Positions 1-29,912 of a DNA stretch of 64,000 bases are shown here, piece after piece; position 1 is the first letter of the stretch, and every line of letters starts with the position of its first letter. Source of the stretch: Sipunculus nudus (Eukaryota > Annelida > Sipuncula > Golfingiida > Sipunculidae). Both the position numbers and the translations under genes were made by a program. The DNA lies in NCBI GenBank assembly GCA_026874595.1, contig CM049319.1, positions 5,236,601 to 5,300,600 on the forward strand, in the 5' to 3' direction. Below the pieces are notes generated by a model. The model was not told where the DNA came from. It saw only the letters and a program-made list of their open reading frames with translations, and ran no database searches.

Positions 1-3000
1 CATCATTTAGAAAGAATCCAGTTGATATGTTGGCAAAAGGCCAAGGTCATAGGTCAGGGATGTTCACAATAACTTATTTTGTAGACCATCTCTAATTTTC
101 TTGTTTTCTTGTATATATAACCATATGGCACTCACAACTGTTACATCTCACTATGTGCCCATAATTGTCAGTGACACTTGTGATATATGACTCCCTTTCG
201 TATCAGCTCATGGAGTGATAAGGATATATCATTAGTGCATAACAAAAACACTGTTGCCAGAATGCTTTGGCCAGGCATTAAGACTATGAGAGTTAAGTGT
301 TAAGTTTAGCTACTGATTAATAAAATGATAGGAACATTTTGCAGTTTATATCATGGAATCATAGCAATAAACTTAGTTTTCTAGATATCTGAATATTATT
401 ATACAAATCATCAGATATACCAGCAAGTGTTTGTTCTGATAATATGTGGGTCTGTACCTGGATTTAGGATGGCTTTATTTGATTACAAGACTCTTAGTGA
501 TGCTTTCTGCATTTCTTTTCTTTTAGGTTTTGCAGTTTACCTACCCTGCTGACCCCATTGAATAGCAAGCTGATAATTAAAACAAATTGGACTTGCACTT
601 TTTACATTTGCATGTTCATAAATCTGATATGAGAGCTCTCCAACCTGATCATGCCTTTTGAATTGTTTTGGACATTCATAACTGTTACATTCTTTGAAGC
701 AATTGCTACAAGTTTAGTGTCTTATTGGAGGATGTGTGACTTGTCAGAAAACCATTATGTCTGCCAGGTAGCCATTTTAGAAATCCTTTTGCCAGGACAG
801 TTTCTGTGATTTTTTTATGATGTTTGGTCCCTTTTAGAGGATGTTTGTTGTTCAATTTCCGACCTGTCAGAAATCCAATATGGCCACCAGGTCTTCATCT
901 TTAAATTCCTTTAGAACATATTATCTCAAGAACTATTAAAGTAAATGCAGTGGGATGTATATTAATGTAATCTTGCATTGGGTCAAAGATTTCTTAATAA
1001 ATATGACCATCATTTATGAAAGCTCAGTACAGTTGGCTTGTATTGAATAAAAATTAATATGGAAGCACCCGTTTCACAATAATTCTTGCATGGATTTCCT
1101 TGATCTTTTGAGACTGACAGGTATCGAGCAAGCTATGGGATTAGTTCCTGATAGCTCAACAACCATACATTTTGCCTCAGACCATCATTCACTATGTTTT
1201 AACCAGACATATATGATAAGAATTTATGGCAATGTAGAAAGTTTAAACAAAATTGGCATATAGGTTCTGCAACAATTTTACTAGAAGTTGTGAATTGCAG
1301 CCTATGATGTCGCAGGTCATGCTTGGCAGCTGAGCGTCATGACCCATGGGTCACTTGTTATAAATAGTTACTCTTATCTTATATGTGCTGCTTATCAGTT
1401 ATATGGCCAAGTCAAAATCTGTATGACAGTAGCACTCCATTTGTTAATAAATAAATGAAATCAATCTCTTCCCTGTCTCCAAAGAAACTATCAAAATCAT
1501 ACATAAGCTAAACACCAACAACTCATCATACAGCTTATATTTATTTCCACACAAAACCAGCATGTGCCTCATTTCAAAATCATATTTTTTATCATATATA
1601 ACAGCTGAGCGCCGTGACCCATGGGTCCCTTGTATTACCTTAATGTGTACCTTAACTAAATATTTTACATAAACTTGCATCTCCAGAAGGTATATTAAGG
1701 TTTGTACTTCAAGGTTTATAAAAATGAAAGATTTGTCCCTCCACAAGGCATATGACAACTTGTACCTTCACAAGGTATATTAATGTTTTGTATCTCCGTA
1801 AAGTATATTAAGACGTACCTTTACAGGCCACAAGATATTTTAAAACTTCGCAACAGACACAAACACAGTGTATTACATTAACATGTACCTTCACAAGGCA
1901 AATCTTAAGATATACCTATTACCTCGACTGTAGTACCTGTAAAAGGGTTACTTAACAAACATGCACCTGTAACAGATATTACCTTAATTTGAACCTGTAC
2001 TAGGTTTATTAGATTAACTTATACCTGTGTCTAAATCAACATTTTAACAAGTGAAGAAAACACATGGAGGAGTGAATGGTAGAATTTATGGCAAATATTG
2101 CACAAATCCTGGCTGTATACTTCCACCAGTTATAAAGGCCGCTTGTTGCATGACCAGTGGGATTGTTCAGGTCATGTGACACAGGCCCACAAGCTTTTTA
2201 GTCCAGGCTAATCAAGGCAATATGATGTTTTCAAGATCTCATATATAAATCATGTCTCCAATATGAGAAATAATTTCAGTTGATATCATATGCTTGTTTT
2301 AGACCAACATCTCTCCAGAATTTAAGGAACTCTTCCTGTTCTGAGAATGTACCATTCTAAATGTTTTACACGGTCTAGTAAATATCTTCGTAACATAACG
2401 TTACATTGTGACATAACTTTATTTTGTAAATATAACACACAGGACCATTCTTGTTATTTAAAATACTAAAGCTCTTTCAATAATATGTATCCTTTAATCC
2501 AGCGATCACAAGTTGTTTTTTTTTTGTCACAGTATTTATTATTATTCAGGTATAAAGTGACCTAAACACAAGTGGGTTGTTAGACTACTTTCAACATCTT
2601 ATTCAGTTATGTTTGTAATTTAAAGACATTGGTATTAAGTATAATCATTAATTCATGTTTTTCTTTCCTCAGGTACATATTGGGTAACTTTTTATTTTTT
2701 TTCCAAAGCCTTGCTGCGTCCAGCCTCGGGATTAGTACATATACTGAATTATTAAAAAAATTTTAAGGTTTTGCTTGGCACCCTCAGCCAAGTGCATTAC
2801 TTGTCTGCCCACAGTGTCTTTTAATTTGCCATTTGTTTACTTCAGAATATCTGGGTGGTTTGACAAGAGAGGTAATGCAGTGCACTCACAATAGTTAATC
2901 AGACATTCCTATAATTTATTTTTAATTTGTACAATCTGATTCATTTGATAACATCACTTTGTGCTCCTTAACAGAACTTTGTTACTTTTTCCTCAAGTAC

Positions 3001-3235
3001 ACTGAAAAGTATGCTGTTGTTGTCCTCAGCAGATTCTGAAGCACTTTTACACAAGTGCAGATCTCTTGCACTTGACCCAAGCCTGGCTGCAGTAATCTTG
3101 CTGATATAATGTGATATAAAGAATAAAAAGGGAAAACCATGGAAACAGGAGCTTGAAGCCTGTATGACTGTTACATAGGGAAAATGAAACAATTTAACCT
3201 ATCCTTAAACATATAAATGGTGTTATTTTTTCCAG
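1..3235. other. Intronic or upstream DNA of the SR-protein gene; no exon recognised
   Basis: I see no RRM-coding exon here, although the RS exons that follow need RNA-binding exons upstream, so this is most likely a long intron. It is AT-rich. It holds two copies of a short motif centred on GACCCATGGGTC (1327-1360 and 1602-1632) and repeated 'CTTCACAAGGTATATT'-like lines at 1680-1990. A tract ending TTTCTTTTCTTTTAG at about 527 looks like a splice acceptor, but the frame after it soon stops. Confidence 0.4.
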
Positions 3236-4546
3236 AACAAGAACAAGGTCAAGATCCAGGTCAAGTTCAAGGTCAAGATCAAGGTCAAGGAGAAGGTCAA
3301 GGTGAGGCATTGCATGAAGTTTAGTGCATTAGAGAAAAGATTTCAGATAGATAAACATTTGCCTAGGTTTTCACTTGGTTATAAAACGGGTTGCCTATCA
3401 CATCTTAAGAACATGCCCTTTAGGCACTTAGATAAAACTATAACACCTTTTAGATAAGGTTAAGTGTTTATCTGTGGAAGCCATCACTTCCTGTTTTCAA
3501 TGGTGTAGACTGCAATCTGCATTTGTTAAAAGAAAATCTTTCATTTATCTTTGTGGACAGAGCTGTGTCTCCTAATAGTTCAAACATGATACTTATCATA
3601 GTTGTTTAATGTAGGATTAAAATAGGATTCAAAATCTCCTGGATATATCACTCAGGAGTTAAAGACAATAAAAAAAAATGCCCGCAGTATTTTACATCTC
3701 ATAAGAATCTATACCAACTTATAGTAAGCTTTACTCCAGGAAGCATGTACTTCAACATACATCGTTCTGTTCACATTGATCTAGCCACCCAAGACACTAG
3801 ACCGACTAAATACCAAGCTTCTGGTCACAGACGCATAGCATGCACCTTTTTAATGTCTTATTTGTTATAATTTTAGGAGCAGGTCCAAGAGAAGGAGCAA
3901 CAGGTCAAGGTCACGATCTGATAGCCGGTCACGGGGCAGAAAAGAAGCCTCAGACAGCAGAAACAAAAGGAGGAACTCTCGTCAGCGCTCGAATAGTAGA
4001 TCCAGAAAGAAGAGTCGTCGTTCCAGATCTGGTTCTAGGTCCCGGTCCAGAAGGGACAGTAAGAGGTCAAAGTCAAGATCTCGATCTAAGGATAGAAGCA
4101 CCAAATCCAAGAAGGATAGTAGAAGGTCAAAGTCAAAAGAGCGAAGTTCAAGAAGAGACAGCAGACGCTCACGATCAAGAAGTGTTGATGATCAACCCAA
4201 GAAGGACAAACAGAAGTCCCAGTCACCGTCAAAGAAACCATCTAAAGATCAAGAAACAGATTCAAGGAAGGAAGAAAAGAGGTCACGGTCCGAGTCTGAA
4301 ACATCATTAAAGGGAAAAACAAAAGAAAGGTCAAGGTCGAAGTCCAGAGACAGGTCAAGGTCACGATCAAGATCTGTTGGGAAATCTTCCAAAGTTGAAA
4401 CTAAGGAATCACCGGAGAGGGAACAACAGTATGTGAGAAGTAAATGGTCTGAATCAAGGTCAAGGTCGAGGAGTCCAACCCCAGATAGGAAGGACAGGTC
4501 ACGGTCTAGATCAAACTCAAAGAGGGCTGGATCATACAGAGATTGA
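3236..4546 (+). CDS. SR-type splicing protein, C-terminal RS domain (last two coding exons, partial gene)
   Basis: Two exons encode the C-terminal arginine/serine domain of a nuclear pre-mRNA splicing protein. Exon 3236-3301 (66 nt) follows TTTTTTCCAG and ends before GTGAGG. Exon 3877-4546 follows ATAATTTTAG and ends with TGA. The two-base carry-over (AG) fits the next exon exactly, giving 22 plus 223 residues. The frame is a run of RS, RSRS, SRSRSR and KDRS-type repeats with lysine- and acid-rich spacers, and it ends in RAGSYRD. RS domains of this kind are phosphorylated by SRPK and CLK kinases and mediate contacts in the spliceosome and in nuclear speckles. The RRMs are outside the window, so the family member cannot be named; SRSF4/5/6-like and SREK1-like proteins are the main candidates. 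A longer open frame in another reading of the same exon is a shadow. Confidence 0.85.
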
Positions 4547-5270
4547 ATCCTCAAGTGGAGTAATTACAGGCAAGTTCATATATTTAACTGTATTATTATG
4601 CCAGGTTTGGAAAAGACTGTTCCTGTTTGTGTATGTATAAATATATGTATATATATATACATATATGTATGTATGTAAGTAACTTTTAGATAAACCCATG
4701 AGTGAATTATTTTAAGTATGGAAACTCAACCTATTTTATTTATGCATCAGAATATCACGACACAGTTGGTCAGGAGGACACTTGAGAAAACCAAGCTTTC
4801 CTTTTTCACTCCTTGTCATTCTAGTTATTTGTTAATAAAGTGTTTTTCCAGACAGTTTATTCACAGATTATTGATTGCCTGGGTGACCATTGACTTATTC
4901 TATCTAAACAAGTACCTGCTGCAGTACACTAAAAGGATTTTTACTTGCATTATTATATTTCAGTGACATTGGTTAAGGGAGTAGATATAGATTTTAAGGC
5001 CTAATTAATGCATGGTGTCAAGAGTGGGGGAAAACATAAAAAGCCTGTTGATAATTTCTTAATGTTGATAATGTGTCTAATGGTTTGGTACATCTTTTTG
5101 TTCCAGATTGACACGGGGTCTACAGGGAGACATCTAGGTGTAATAAGCTTTAGACATAGATATGTAAGGTGTCATAATGTATGGACACACGAGCACCCAA
5201 GGCTATGTAGAGGAATGGTGAAAAGTGATAATCATGATAAAGATAAAGATGTGTAATTAAATACCAAGTT
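4547..5270 (+). other. Probable 3' UTR of the SR-protein gene
   Basis: The stop codon is followed 23 nt later by ACAG|GCAAGT, which matches the consensus of the rare GC-type donor. A good acceptor (TTTTTGTTCCAG) lies at 5107. The 3' UTR may therefore be spliced across 4570-5107. An AT microsatellite with TATG steps lies at about 4633-4676. No coding sequence is recognised. Confidence 0.3.
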
Positions 5271-8076
5271 TACAGTAGCTCAGATGTATTAATGTTTAGC
5301 TGGATTACAGATTAAGTGACATCATGCGGCACTTGTGATAACGATAAGGTATCTCCGAAATCATCAGCTGCAGAGTTTCCTGTGTATATATTATAGATAA
5401 GATCATCACTAAGATAATTGTTGTTAAAATGATTATTTACATGTTATCATTAGATCGCATATTCAGTGTAATTTGATAAAAAAGACACAACTGTGTAGTG
5501 TATGGTGTGGATTGTAGTCATTCTATCTGAAAAAAAACTGTATACAACTAGATATGCTACACTTGTGAAAAAATAACTAGCTTTAAGAACAGATATGTCA
5601 GCTAGCCAAAGGCATCCTAATGTCAAGCATTCATGAAAGGGTACAGTGCTTCATAATTTAACCAGTGGGTGTGTATATTGTGTAGGACCAGGTATCTGTG
5701 TCTTTTGTATAGTGCTGTGTACTATGAGTGCATGCTGTAAGCTCTGCTGCAAGAGAAAATACAGATACATGAATTATGTAATCACAGCAAAAGTGAGATC
5801 AAGCAACATACTTTGTATGTATGTAGTTGTGTATGTTAGTTTACCACCAAAATTTAAATTATAAGATATATATATATATATCAGGGCTTACAGTACACAA
5901 CATTTTACAGGAGGCTGGGACGCTCATTGGACAAGCTAGGAGAGTCCAACAGGGTTTTGGCAAGTCAAAGGGGAGACCATATTATATAGAGAATTGTCCA
6001 TGTAAAGCCCAATGAAAACTTTAATGTCATTGTCTCGTGTGTGGCTTGCAAGATTGTGATAGACTTGCATCCTGTAACTTTTTATTAGCCACACTGAGCT
6101 TTTTAGGAAACCATAAACTGATGAAGTGATTAGCTGTTCTTTCCTTGGAGAGAGCTCTTTTCACAGTGAAAGATGGACATAATTTGTCTGCATATAGTAG
6201 TCAGTTTACTAATCATACTGTGAAAATGGCGTGGATTAATTCCAACATTCAGAAATGTGAGGGTCCCTTAGAAATGTGTCTGAGAAGTTCTTGAGCATCA
6301 CAGGTGCTTACCTCCGCATCCCTGGAAGCCTTGTATATAGTTTATACATGCAACATGTTTTCAAAGGTGTGTATGTTTACTCTTGCATAGGCAGCTTTCT
6401 GGTATAACCTTACTCATATGCTTTAATGGCACAATCAAGAGTGTGATGTTCAAGAGAACCCCACAGAGTTCTTACTTCACACACAGGTGTTAAGATACAT
6501 GCTAGGTGAATTTATTTTACCCATTTCACAATCTTCAAGGTATTCCTGTATCTGCAGATATAGTCATTAGATTGTACAGTGCATGATGATATGAAAACGG
6601 GTGCAAAAACAAGGTGAGACATTTGTTAAACATAATGCAATTTTCAGTGGGTCATGAGTTGTCCCATTTGCATATTTTTAACCAGCACGTGTAATGGGGT
6701 CTCCTACAGACAAGATTCTTTCAGCTCGGTCCGGTATTCTTGTCAAGTTATTCTTAGGCAAGAATACTGTTTTATACAGTAATACATCATAACATAATGT
6801 GTGCGTGTGAACAATGTAAGAAAAAATCTTCCCTTCAATATTTTTGATTGGAGGTACATACAGATCATGTTATCCTGAAATGTTTAAAGAGACAAGGATA
6901 TCAGTGGGAACTCATTTATATGAACATGAAGCAATGATAAAGACAGATTGTCAAAAGTCTGGAGTGTTTTAAAGTGTTTCTTTCCAGTAGCCTTTTATTA
7001 GGCTATGTTTGGTGTAATTTTCTTGGGGCATAAACTGGGTAATCTAGGGTAAGGTCAGAGTTCATATTCAAAGGCACAGCTGACCAGTGAATGTTATTTT
7101 ATCAGATGGATTTGACAGTAGCAATGATTAGGAGACTTGTGCTGTTTAATGTATTTTTTACTTGCAAAGTTTGAAATGTAATCATGATGTTTTGGCTTTT
7201 CTGTTTTGATATTTTGAGGTAATGCATATAGTTTATTAAATCATTGTATGTAAATGAAATTTATCATGTTTTAAGGTAGCTTTAATTTGTTTTGATAAGT
7301 ATTGTTTGTCCACCTTTTTTTCACTTTTCAAACATTTTTAGAGGGAAGACTTCAATAAATGTATGATGTGTTTCCAAAATAATGACCATGCTTTGTATGT
7401 ATATTTTAGGGTCCGAGTTATTTTCTGTGCTTGGGTTTCACATAAAATTCATGCATATTTTTCTAGAACGTTTCTATTGACAAGAAGCGCTTGGTCATAT
7501 ATCTTATCAGTTTTATTCCAAATTACCCTTTTCATACTTTAATGGGGAAATAACTGAATAGTCGTAATTTAAAAATTTATACTTTTTGTTTGTAAAATCA
7601 GCAGTGAAAGGCGTAACATCTGCTGTTGAGCTTTCAAGATGAATGAAGCTGTGCTCACATTGGTACAGATCCTAAAAAGTAGTGATATAACCAGGAGTGT
7701 TCACTCAGGCACATACAGATATAGATACAGCATGCAGATACAGTTATTGTAATCATGCAGTGTGGTGTACTCATGGCACCAGATTTTGTCAGTATGGTAG
7801 TGAAAACCAGCAACATATTTGCTTGCAGTATCTGTTTCCATCTCCATACCTATACAAACTTTACGTCTATACGGTTTACTGTTATCGTACCAGACCATAG
7901 GTCTTTGTAATTTTTCATTCTGTATATTTGTGTTCAGTTCTTAGTATATGCACCTGTATAATCAACTCTTGCACCTGTGTACTGTTTTACTTGTTACATT
8001 GTGTAGATGTGCATCAGGGCCCATTATTATTGGCTGCTTATATCCACAGGGAGCCAATCTAATCATGATCAGGTAA
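5271..8076. other. Intergenic, no gene recognised
   Basis: AT-rich unique-looking DNA. Short open frames here have no splice support or family resemblance. A TA run lies at 5867-5881. Confidence 0.5.
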
Positions 8077-8596
8077 CCAGGTAGACTGTTACCCTGTTCT
8101 ATTATGGCACTCAGCTTCAGTACTCTTAGTAGACTGGTTCCAACTCCAATATGTGTATATATGAGAAAAATAAACATTTCGTTTGCTCGGGGAAGTTGCT
8201 AAAAGTTGGCTGTACATTTCATGTGACATTAATGATTAGATCAATTGATATTAATGATAAATCAATGCCACGTACAGTGGAATATCAATCTTATTCAGTA
8301 TATCATATTATTTTTACATCCATCATTCAATTTTTTGTGCAACAACTCCCTCTTAAATACATGCATTTTTTAAAACTAGAAGTTACAGAAGAAAGTTATC
8401 TTACAAGAACTCTTCACGTGTAATCAAGCGGGACCAGGTGAGCTTCCATGACAACCAGCATGGCCTTGCATATTGAAGTTGGAACCAGTCAACTGGAAGG
8501 TCAGGAGTTGCAACTGGGAGTACTGATGATGGCTTTGTGCCGCTGTGTATGATTGGGCAAGGGCATAATATAGCAGGGTACCAGTCAGTTACCTGG
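8077..8596. mobile_element. MITE-like element with long inverted ends, copy A
   Basis: The ends are inverted copies of each other. The left reads GGTAGACTGTTACCCTG and the reverse of the right reads GGTAACTGACTGGTACCCTG; both then run on to GACTGGTTCCAACT. The inverted arms are roughly 100 bp or more and diverged. The middle matches copy B (56858-57413) in the opposite orientation, including CAAACGAAAT-type and ATCCATCATTCA blocks. There is no transposase frame, so this is a non-autonomous DNA element. Confidence 0.7.
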
Positions 8597-11500
8597 TTGC
8601 TAGCTATGTCTGACTGGAAAGCTGTACCCTGCACATACTCAGACCTTCCACACCATGATTCCGTTGCTTACAAAACTCTGTGAAATAAAATTCTTTGCAT
8701 AGGGTTAGCAGGTGTCATAAGGAACTTGAGCAGTTGTGAAAACTTTTGGAGCACTTGAAAATTCAAAACTGGTTTCAGCCACTTCTTGGATACCATCCAC
8801 TTAATAATATTGAAACTGAAACTGGTTTTGGCGAAACCATCTCCACTCAATAATTATACTGGTAAGATGGCGGAGGTGGGCAAAAGTAGTGCAATTTTGT
8901 TAATAATTTTAACAGTTGATACTGTGGATGACTGTTAAGAGTTAAATAAGCAATGATTTTGCCTTGGTGCAAGGCTGAGAATTACACACCAGGTGACCCG
9001 GGCTCCATTCATTTCAGTTATGAACCCATAACAAGCAATGATTGAGATATAAACATTCTTTTGGAAGTGTTTTGAATTCAATATTCCCTACTATAACCAT
9101 GTATCGCAAAAAATGAGCTGCACATATCCTGTTCGTCCATGTCATCTGACTCGTTGACATATTCTAAGATGCAGAGAAACCATCTATTTTCATCATAATT
9201 GAATGTATATTTGCCAGTCACTATTAATAATGCTCTCACTTGGTCTCAAAGTGCTAAGGCATGGATCTCAAACTTTGGAGAAAATTTTCATCATTAATTT
9301 ATTTCATTAATAATAAATAATTTACGATGTTATCAATATTTTCTATTCAAACCAAAACCATCCACTTAAAAAATACAAAGTGAAACCATACAGAACCAGT
9401 TTCCCTTACTGAAACCAGTTTTGAATGATCGAGTGCTCCCTTGGTTGCCGTGCCTGTGTTGTTGCTGCCATCTGGAGGCGAAAGTCATAAACTGCATTAC
9501 CTAATTTGATCATGTGCAGTGGCTTTGACTGGTACATACATTATGGACCGAGTTGCATGACATTGAACTTGTAGCTGTGTCATGTACAATTGTGTTGTTT
9601 ATACTTTTTCAGTCCATTAGAGGACTGCTTCATTGTGAACTTTATCACTGTGTCAATAGATCAGAGAGCAAGCTTTTCACAATAGTTTGGTTCTCCACTC
9701 ATATTTTACAGATTAAGTACAGCCCTTTAACAATAGTACAACATTAATGTAACCATCTTAAAATTGATGTTTATTGCCAAAATAATTAGAACAATTAAGC
9801 TTTGTTTTCTGTTATAGTGCTTGCTACATGTATACTGTCGCTGGAATGGAGAACTTTTTAATTTATGCACTGTAATAAAAAATTTTTTCAACATTTTTTG
9901 TTATTGATTGATTTCCAGATATTCTGTTTAAAGATGCTCTTTGTTAAAAATATGAACATATTTAGAAGTCATTGGTTTACACTACCACCCCTAGATGTCT
10001 CTCTATACTGGTAAGAGTGGCACATATATATCCACCAGGTAACCCCTTGGTGCAGCATAATTGAATCAACAATGTGGCTTCTTATGCAAGTGACCAGGCT
10101 TTGTGTCTGTGCTGATCAAGCTATAGTGATGGCTACGGGCATATTCAAACTCAAGGGCATTTGATCAAATGCATAATTAACTGCATTCATGTCCCAGTCA
10201 TCATCTAGCCAGTATGTCCCTAAACATGGCACATTTTACAAGCATTACAGCTAAGGTATGCAATTTTGCCTACAAGTTTTGAGTTCTCAAATAAAATCAG
10301 AATTAAAACTAGATGGTGCAGTCGAAGGCGACAGGGGAATCTCCTAATCAAGACTTCATGGGTTCACCTTGTGAGTGGCAGAATTGACGCTGGCCCCAAT
10401 ACCTATATTCTAACTGGGGTAATTTCTGTGTCAAAATGAACGACAAAAAAATGATGGTGATCCAGGTTACCTCCTCAGACTGTCATCAAAATTTTTTTAA
10501 TTTCTTTTTGAGTAAAATTGGGAACAGACTAATTAATAAACCAAGGGGAAAACTACCTGCAGTGAAGTTATGGTATAAATAATGAAGTTCTTCAAAAAAC
10601 CCTTCAATGTACCTTTTTTAAGTAATGAAAAAGAGTAATCAGGGAGTAAGAGTAAGTTACTCTGCTTGGTTTGTCTAATATTCATTGAAAAGTGAAACTT
10701 CAATCATTTCATAATAACTACACTTTTAAATAATTTTGTGAAATATCTGAAAAAAAAAACCATGAAACATCAAATTATCACCCTTTTATTATTGAAATAT
10801 GATGACAGAAGTTATAAATATGTCCCATGTCCAACATATAACAAAAATATACAATATCAAAAGAAATGCATGAAATAATTTCAAAACACAAATAGGACAG
10901 TTCATATGCCCATCATATGCAATATAAATGGTACTGATTGTAATGAGATACATTTGTATTTAATTATTTTTTTTCTGGAATAAATCAAGAAACCATACAT
11001 ATTACATGGAATTTCTGTCTCTATGCATTTAATTCAATACAAATAATACAGCATGAGAGAGGGAAATATAACTACATACCCACTTTGTTCAAAATGGGAT
11101 TGTTACTGAAGGGGGGGGGGGTTGACTTGGAGGTATAATCCTGTATGACATTATAAGAAGGAAATTATACTGAAGCCATTTGTTTATGGTTTTGGATAAT
11201 GAGATAAAATATACATTATGGTTTTTAATGAAGAATTCAAAGAGGTGAGCTATGTTACATACAAGCACAAGTTCTATAACTTGGTCTTTAAGGGATTCAG
11301 TGGAATAATTTAATGCTACACTACAGACTTGACAAATGTAAGTCTTTCCCACACTTGTGCAGAGGTCATTTAGGTAAAAGGTGGCTTGCATTCAATTTAT
11401 TATACAAACATGGACATGCCAATATATACAATGTGCTCTAAGAAATGTGGTAATATGAGTTTTCAGTGTGAGAAACTGCTTGAAACATCCACAGACCTAC

Positions 11501-11799
11501 ATAAACTAAAGATGTCAACACCCTTAATATCATCTTTAAGAACATACAAAAACATTTTGTTCACCTTGCACCATTCTATATTTGTTCACCCTGTCTGTAA
11601 AACTCCAACTCGTGACATTAAAGCATTGTGCATGTTCAATATATATGATGTATGGAGAACTGTGTCTTTGATCACAGATGTGAAATTCTGTACATTTTTA
11701 TGACATTCTCTGATTCAGTTCAGTCCATGTCTTCACCTCTGCTTGTTTCTGCCGTTCTTGCATACTAAGTAGTTGGTCGTCACATTACATCACGAAAAC
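8597..11799. other. Intergenic, no gene recognised
   Basis: No exon is recognised. A G(10) run lies at 11109-11118. An AATAAA on the minus strand near 10790 could be a distal poly(A) signal for a minus-strand transcript, but this is weak. Confidence 0.4.
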
Positions 11800-12077
11800 A
11801 TGCCTACTGGGAAGAAACGGAGAAAATTACTACTGGTACATTCATAGAAAAAAGCAGGTTTAATATCTAATTAAGAAATAATTTGCTATGCACAATTAAG
11901 TCAAAATTCAGAGAAACCTGTTGAAACAATGAAATTAATAGAAACACTAGTAATATATGGGTTTTACTGCTCAGCAGACCAGTTTGGTTTAAGTCATGCA
12001 ATGTTGTACCTGAATTTCTAAATTCTTGCATGATTACCTTTTGTTCAAATTACTGATATATGCGGACCTCCTTTAAT

Positions 12078-12517
12078 CTGGTAATTGTGCTTTTTAGTGT
12101 TTTTTTAGAGGCTTATTTTACCATTTTCAATGCATTATTTCCAAATTTTGTTTATTCTATAATACGGAAAATTGTTTACTTATAAAAGAATAAAGCTTAC
12201 AGAGTTTGATAACAAATACATTTTAGATCAAATGAGGAAAAATGCTCAAATATAGCTTGTTTTCTTGGCGACGTAATCAGTCATGCATCATGCAATAAAG
12301 TTACTCGGATGATGAAAATTTGAGCCAACAAATTGGACTTTTGAGACATTTCATCTCTCAAACAACACCACCTTTCATTATATAACCCTTATTTTTCTAA
12401 AATTATACATCTCTTGTATATTACAGAATATTACTTTTGTTACTAATTTGCATTAAAAATTTGTAAAATAAGCCTCTAAAAAACCTGCTAAAATGCACAA
12501 TTACCTTTAAACCAGCC
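12078..12517. mobile_element. Short inverted-repeat element (MITE-like)
   Basis: The left end has GGTAATTGTGC and AGAGGCTTATTTTAC. The right end has the reverse complements GTAAAATAAGCCTCT and GCACAATTACC. The arms are about 50-60 bp around a 330-bp AT-rich centre without a coding frame. It lies in the first intron of the tentative plus-strand gene. Confidence 0.7.
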
Positions 12518-14132
12518 AGTGAACTAAGTGTCACTGAAACATAATAAAGAAGTTAAAATATGACCTGGTTATTAAGTCACCAGAGGAGAAGAAGACCCCA
12601 TGAGAATTACTTACCTTATAAACGATTATACAGAGTGTGAATATTTATTGTTGGTCTTAAGGGAGAAAATTGTTTTAGGTCAATACCTCACTAGAAAGTA
12701 GGATAAGAACCCGGTGACTTTGTTTGTTTGACTGTTGGTGGAAGATTTTATGAAGATCTGTCTAGATGTCTAATTAGAACATTCTGGATATAACAGCAAA
12801 ATGTGCCCTGATACAGCTGGCCAGTCATCTTTACATACACAAAAGAAAGGACAATTGAACAGGAAATGCTAATTGCTTAAACTCGGTTAACACACAGTCA
12901 GCCGAGTGATACAGAATATTCATATCAATGTGACCATGAAAACCACAACACACTGTATAAATTTAAAACTTAGGTGCTATAATATCACAAAATGTGGACC
13001 TTTTATCTTGTTATATAGCATTAACTTTTATCTGTGAAAAAGAAATCGGACAGGAATAGTTCCACACACAAACTTAAAGGCAACAGGATGGTGTCAATTC
13101 TACATGTGAATGACGGTGATAGAATGTTCTAATATTTGTCCTTCCATAAAAGCACCCTACCAGTAGTATATAAATATTAAATATCCTGAAAATAAGACTT
13201 CATAACAGAACATGTATTCAAAACCAGTGCTGCAACTTTAAAAATTTTTAAATTTTAAAAGTATCAACATTTTTATGGGCCACTTAAAAATGTTTTCCTG
13301 TTGAAGATACTATTATTTTTAGGAGCAAAATGATGAATCTGAACTCGTCAAACAGATCATTGAGAAATGTGTGAGACTGGCAGATCTGCACTCTTTGTGT
13401 ATCATCAAAGTTAACACGTATGTTTTCACGCAATTTGCTGTTACTAGAGGTCTAAGAAATCAACATAAATGATTGATAACCCGACATGTGTATCAATTGA
13501 ATTGTGAGTCATACTTACTTTCATCATTACATGTATTATTCCAGAAGCTACTTTACCAGTGTCTCAAACAGTGCTGGCACACCAGTATATTCACATGAAC
13601 ATATTAAATTAAATTGAATACACAAGTTATAATACAGACTCGATAACACCAACTTTATGAAGCCGGAAGTGTTGTATACTACAGTCTTAAAGGTAGTGCA
13701 CATAATACAACATGGGGAAAAGGGTTGCACCATTTAAATACCACAAAAGTGTATTACAGTGCGAGATTAGAGCTTACAGTTAAATGAATTACTTGTCAAC
13801 TATTGATCACTTCGCTGTGTACTATCATTTCATTTTTCTCCTGATTGAAACGTTTTTGTTAGTGACATAACTATTGAATATAAATTATAATGTAATATAT
13901 AAATATATATATGAGGCATTACTCAGTATTGTGGTTAAATTTCACAGGTCTTTAATACTAGACAAAACTGTGTGTGTATACTTTTTGCATACTCATGTAT
14001 TACTCAATTTACGGTTGAAACCTATAGATTTGTCTAACATTTGTGAATGACAAGCAAATATACATATGCCATGAGAAAAGTATACTCAGGAAATCTATTT
14101 TATATCAACAGCTTATTTACGGTTTGGATATT

Positions 14133-14138
14133 TTTATT
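14133..14138 (-). terminator. Candidate YIPF3 poly(A) signal
   Basis: AATAAA on the minus strand, about 320 nt after the YIPF3 stop codon. It was chosen only by position and motif. Confidence 0.35.
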
Positions 14139-14458
14139 TAAGGAATACAAAGACATAGTGCTATAAAGCATACTCTGCGGCCAGAAAGCGTGATGAAATA
14201 CAAATGAAACTCAGTCTAATGAGTGTGATCAGCTGTTTTAAATGCATTTATATAATGCCATGTTCATAAAAAATAGCGTGAAAAAATCAATCTCCAAATC
14301 AAAAGTGTACATCATTAACCATCAGCTATATTTCCCAGCACCAAAAATTAAATGGTTTACAGAAAAAAAAAGATACTTGACCAATGTGCCTACTTGACCT
14401 TTGAACCTGACCACCTATTTGCATGCATAATCACTGACCTGTGACCTGCAGTGAGAGC

Positions 14459-29912
<15,454 letters not shown>

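Noticed and set aside
3840-4310. 156-residue frame over the SR exon, and the acidic minus-strand frame at 4249-4554
   Set aside because: Both are shadows of the RS-coding frame, whose splice phase and repeat pattern fix the true reading.
5827-6015. Possible exon after TTTTACAG reading EAGTLIGQARRVQQGFG
   Set aside because: It ends at a stop with no matching upstream exon and no known family; it is likely chance.
11698-11766. Minus-strand frame MQERQKQAEVKTWTELNQ ending in TAA after a CTTAG acceptor
   Set aside because: It reads like a coiled-coil end, but it is only about 66 nt, no upstream exon in phase was found, and the other strand is open too.
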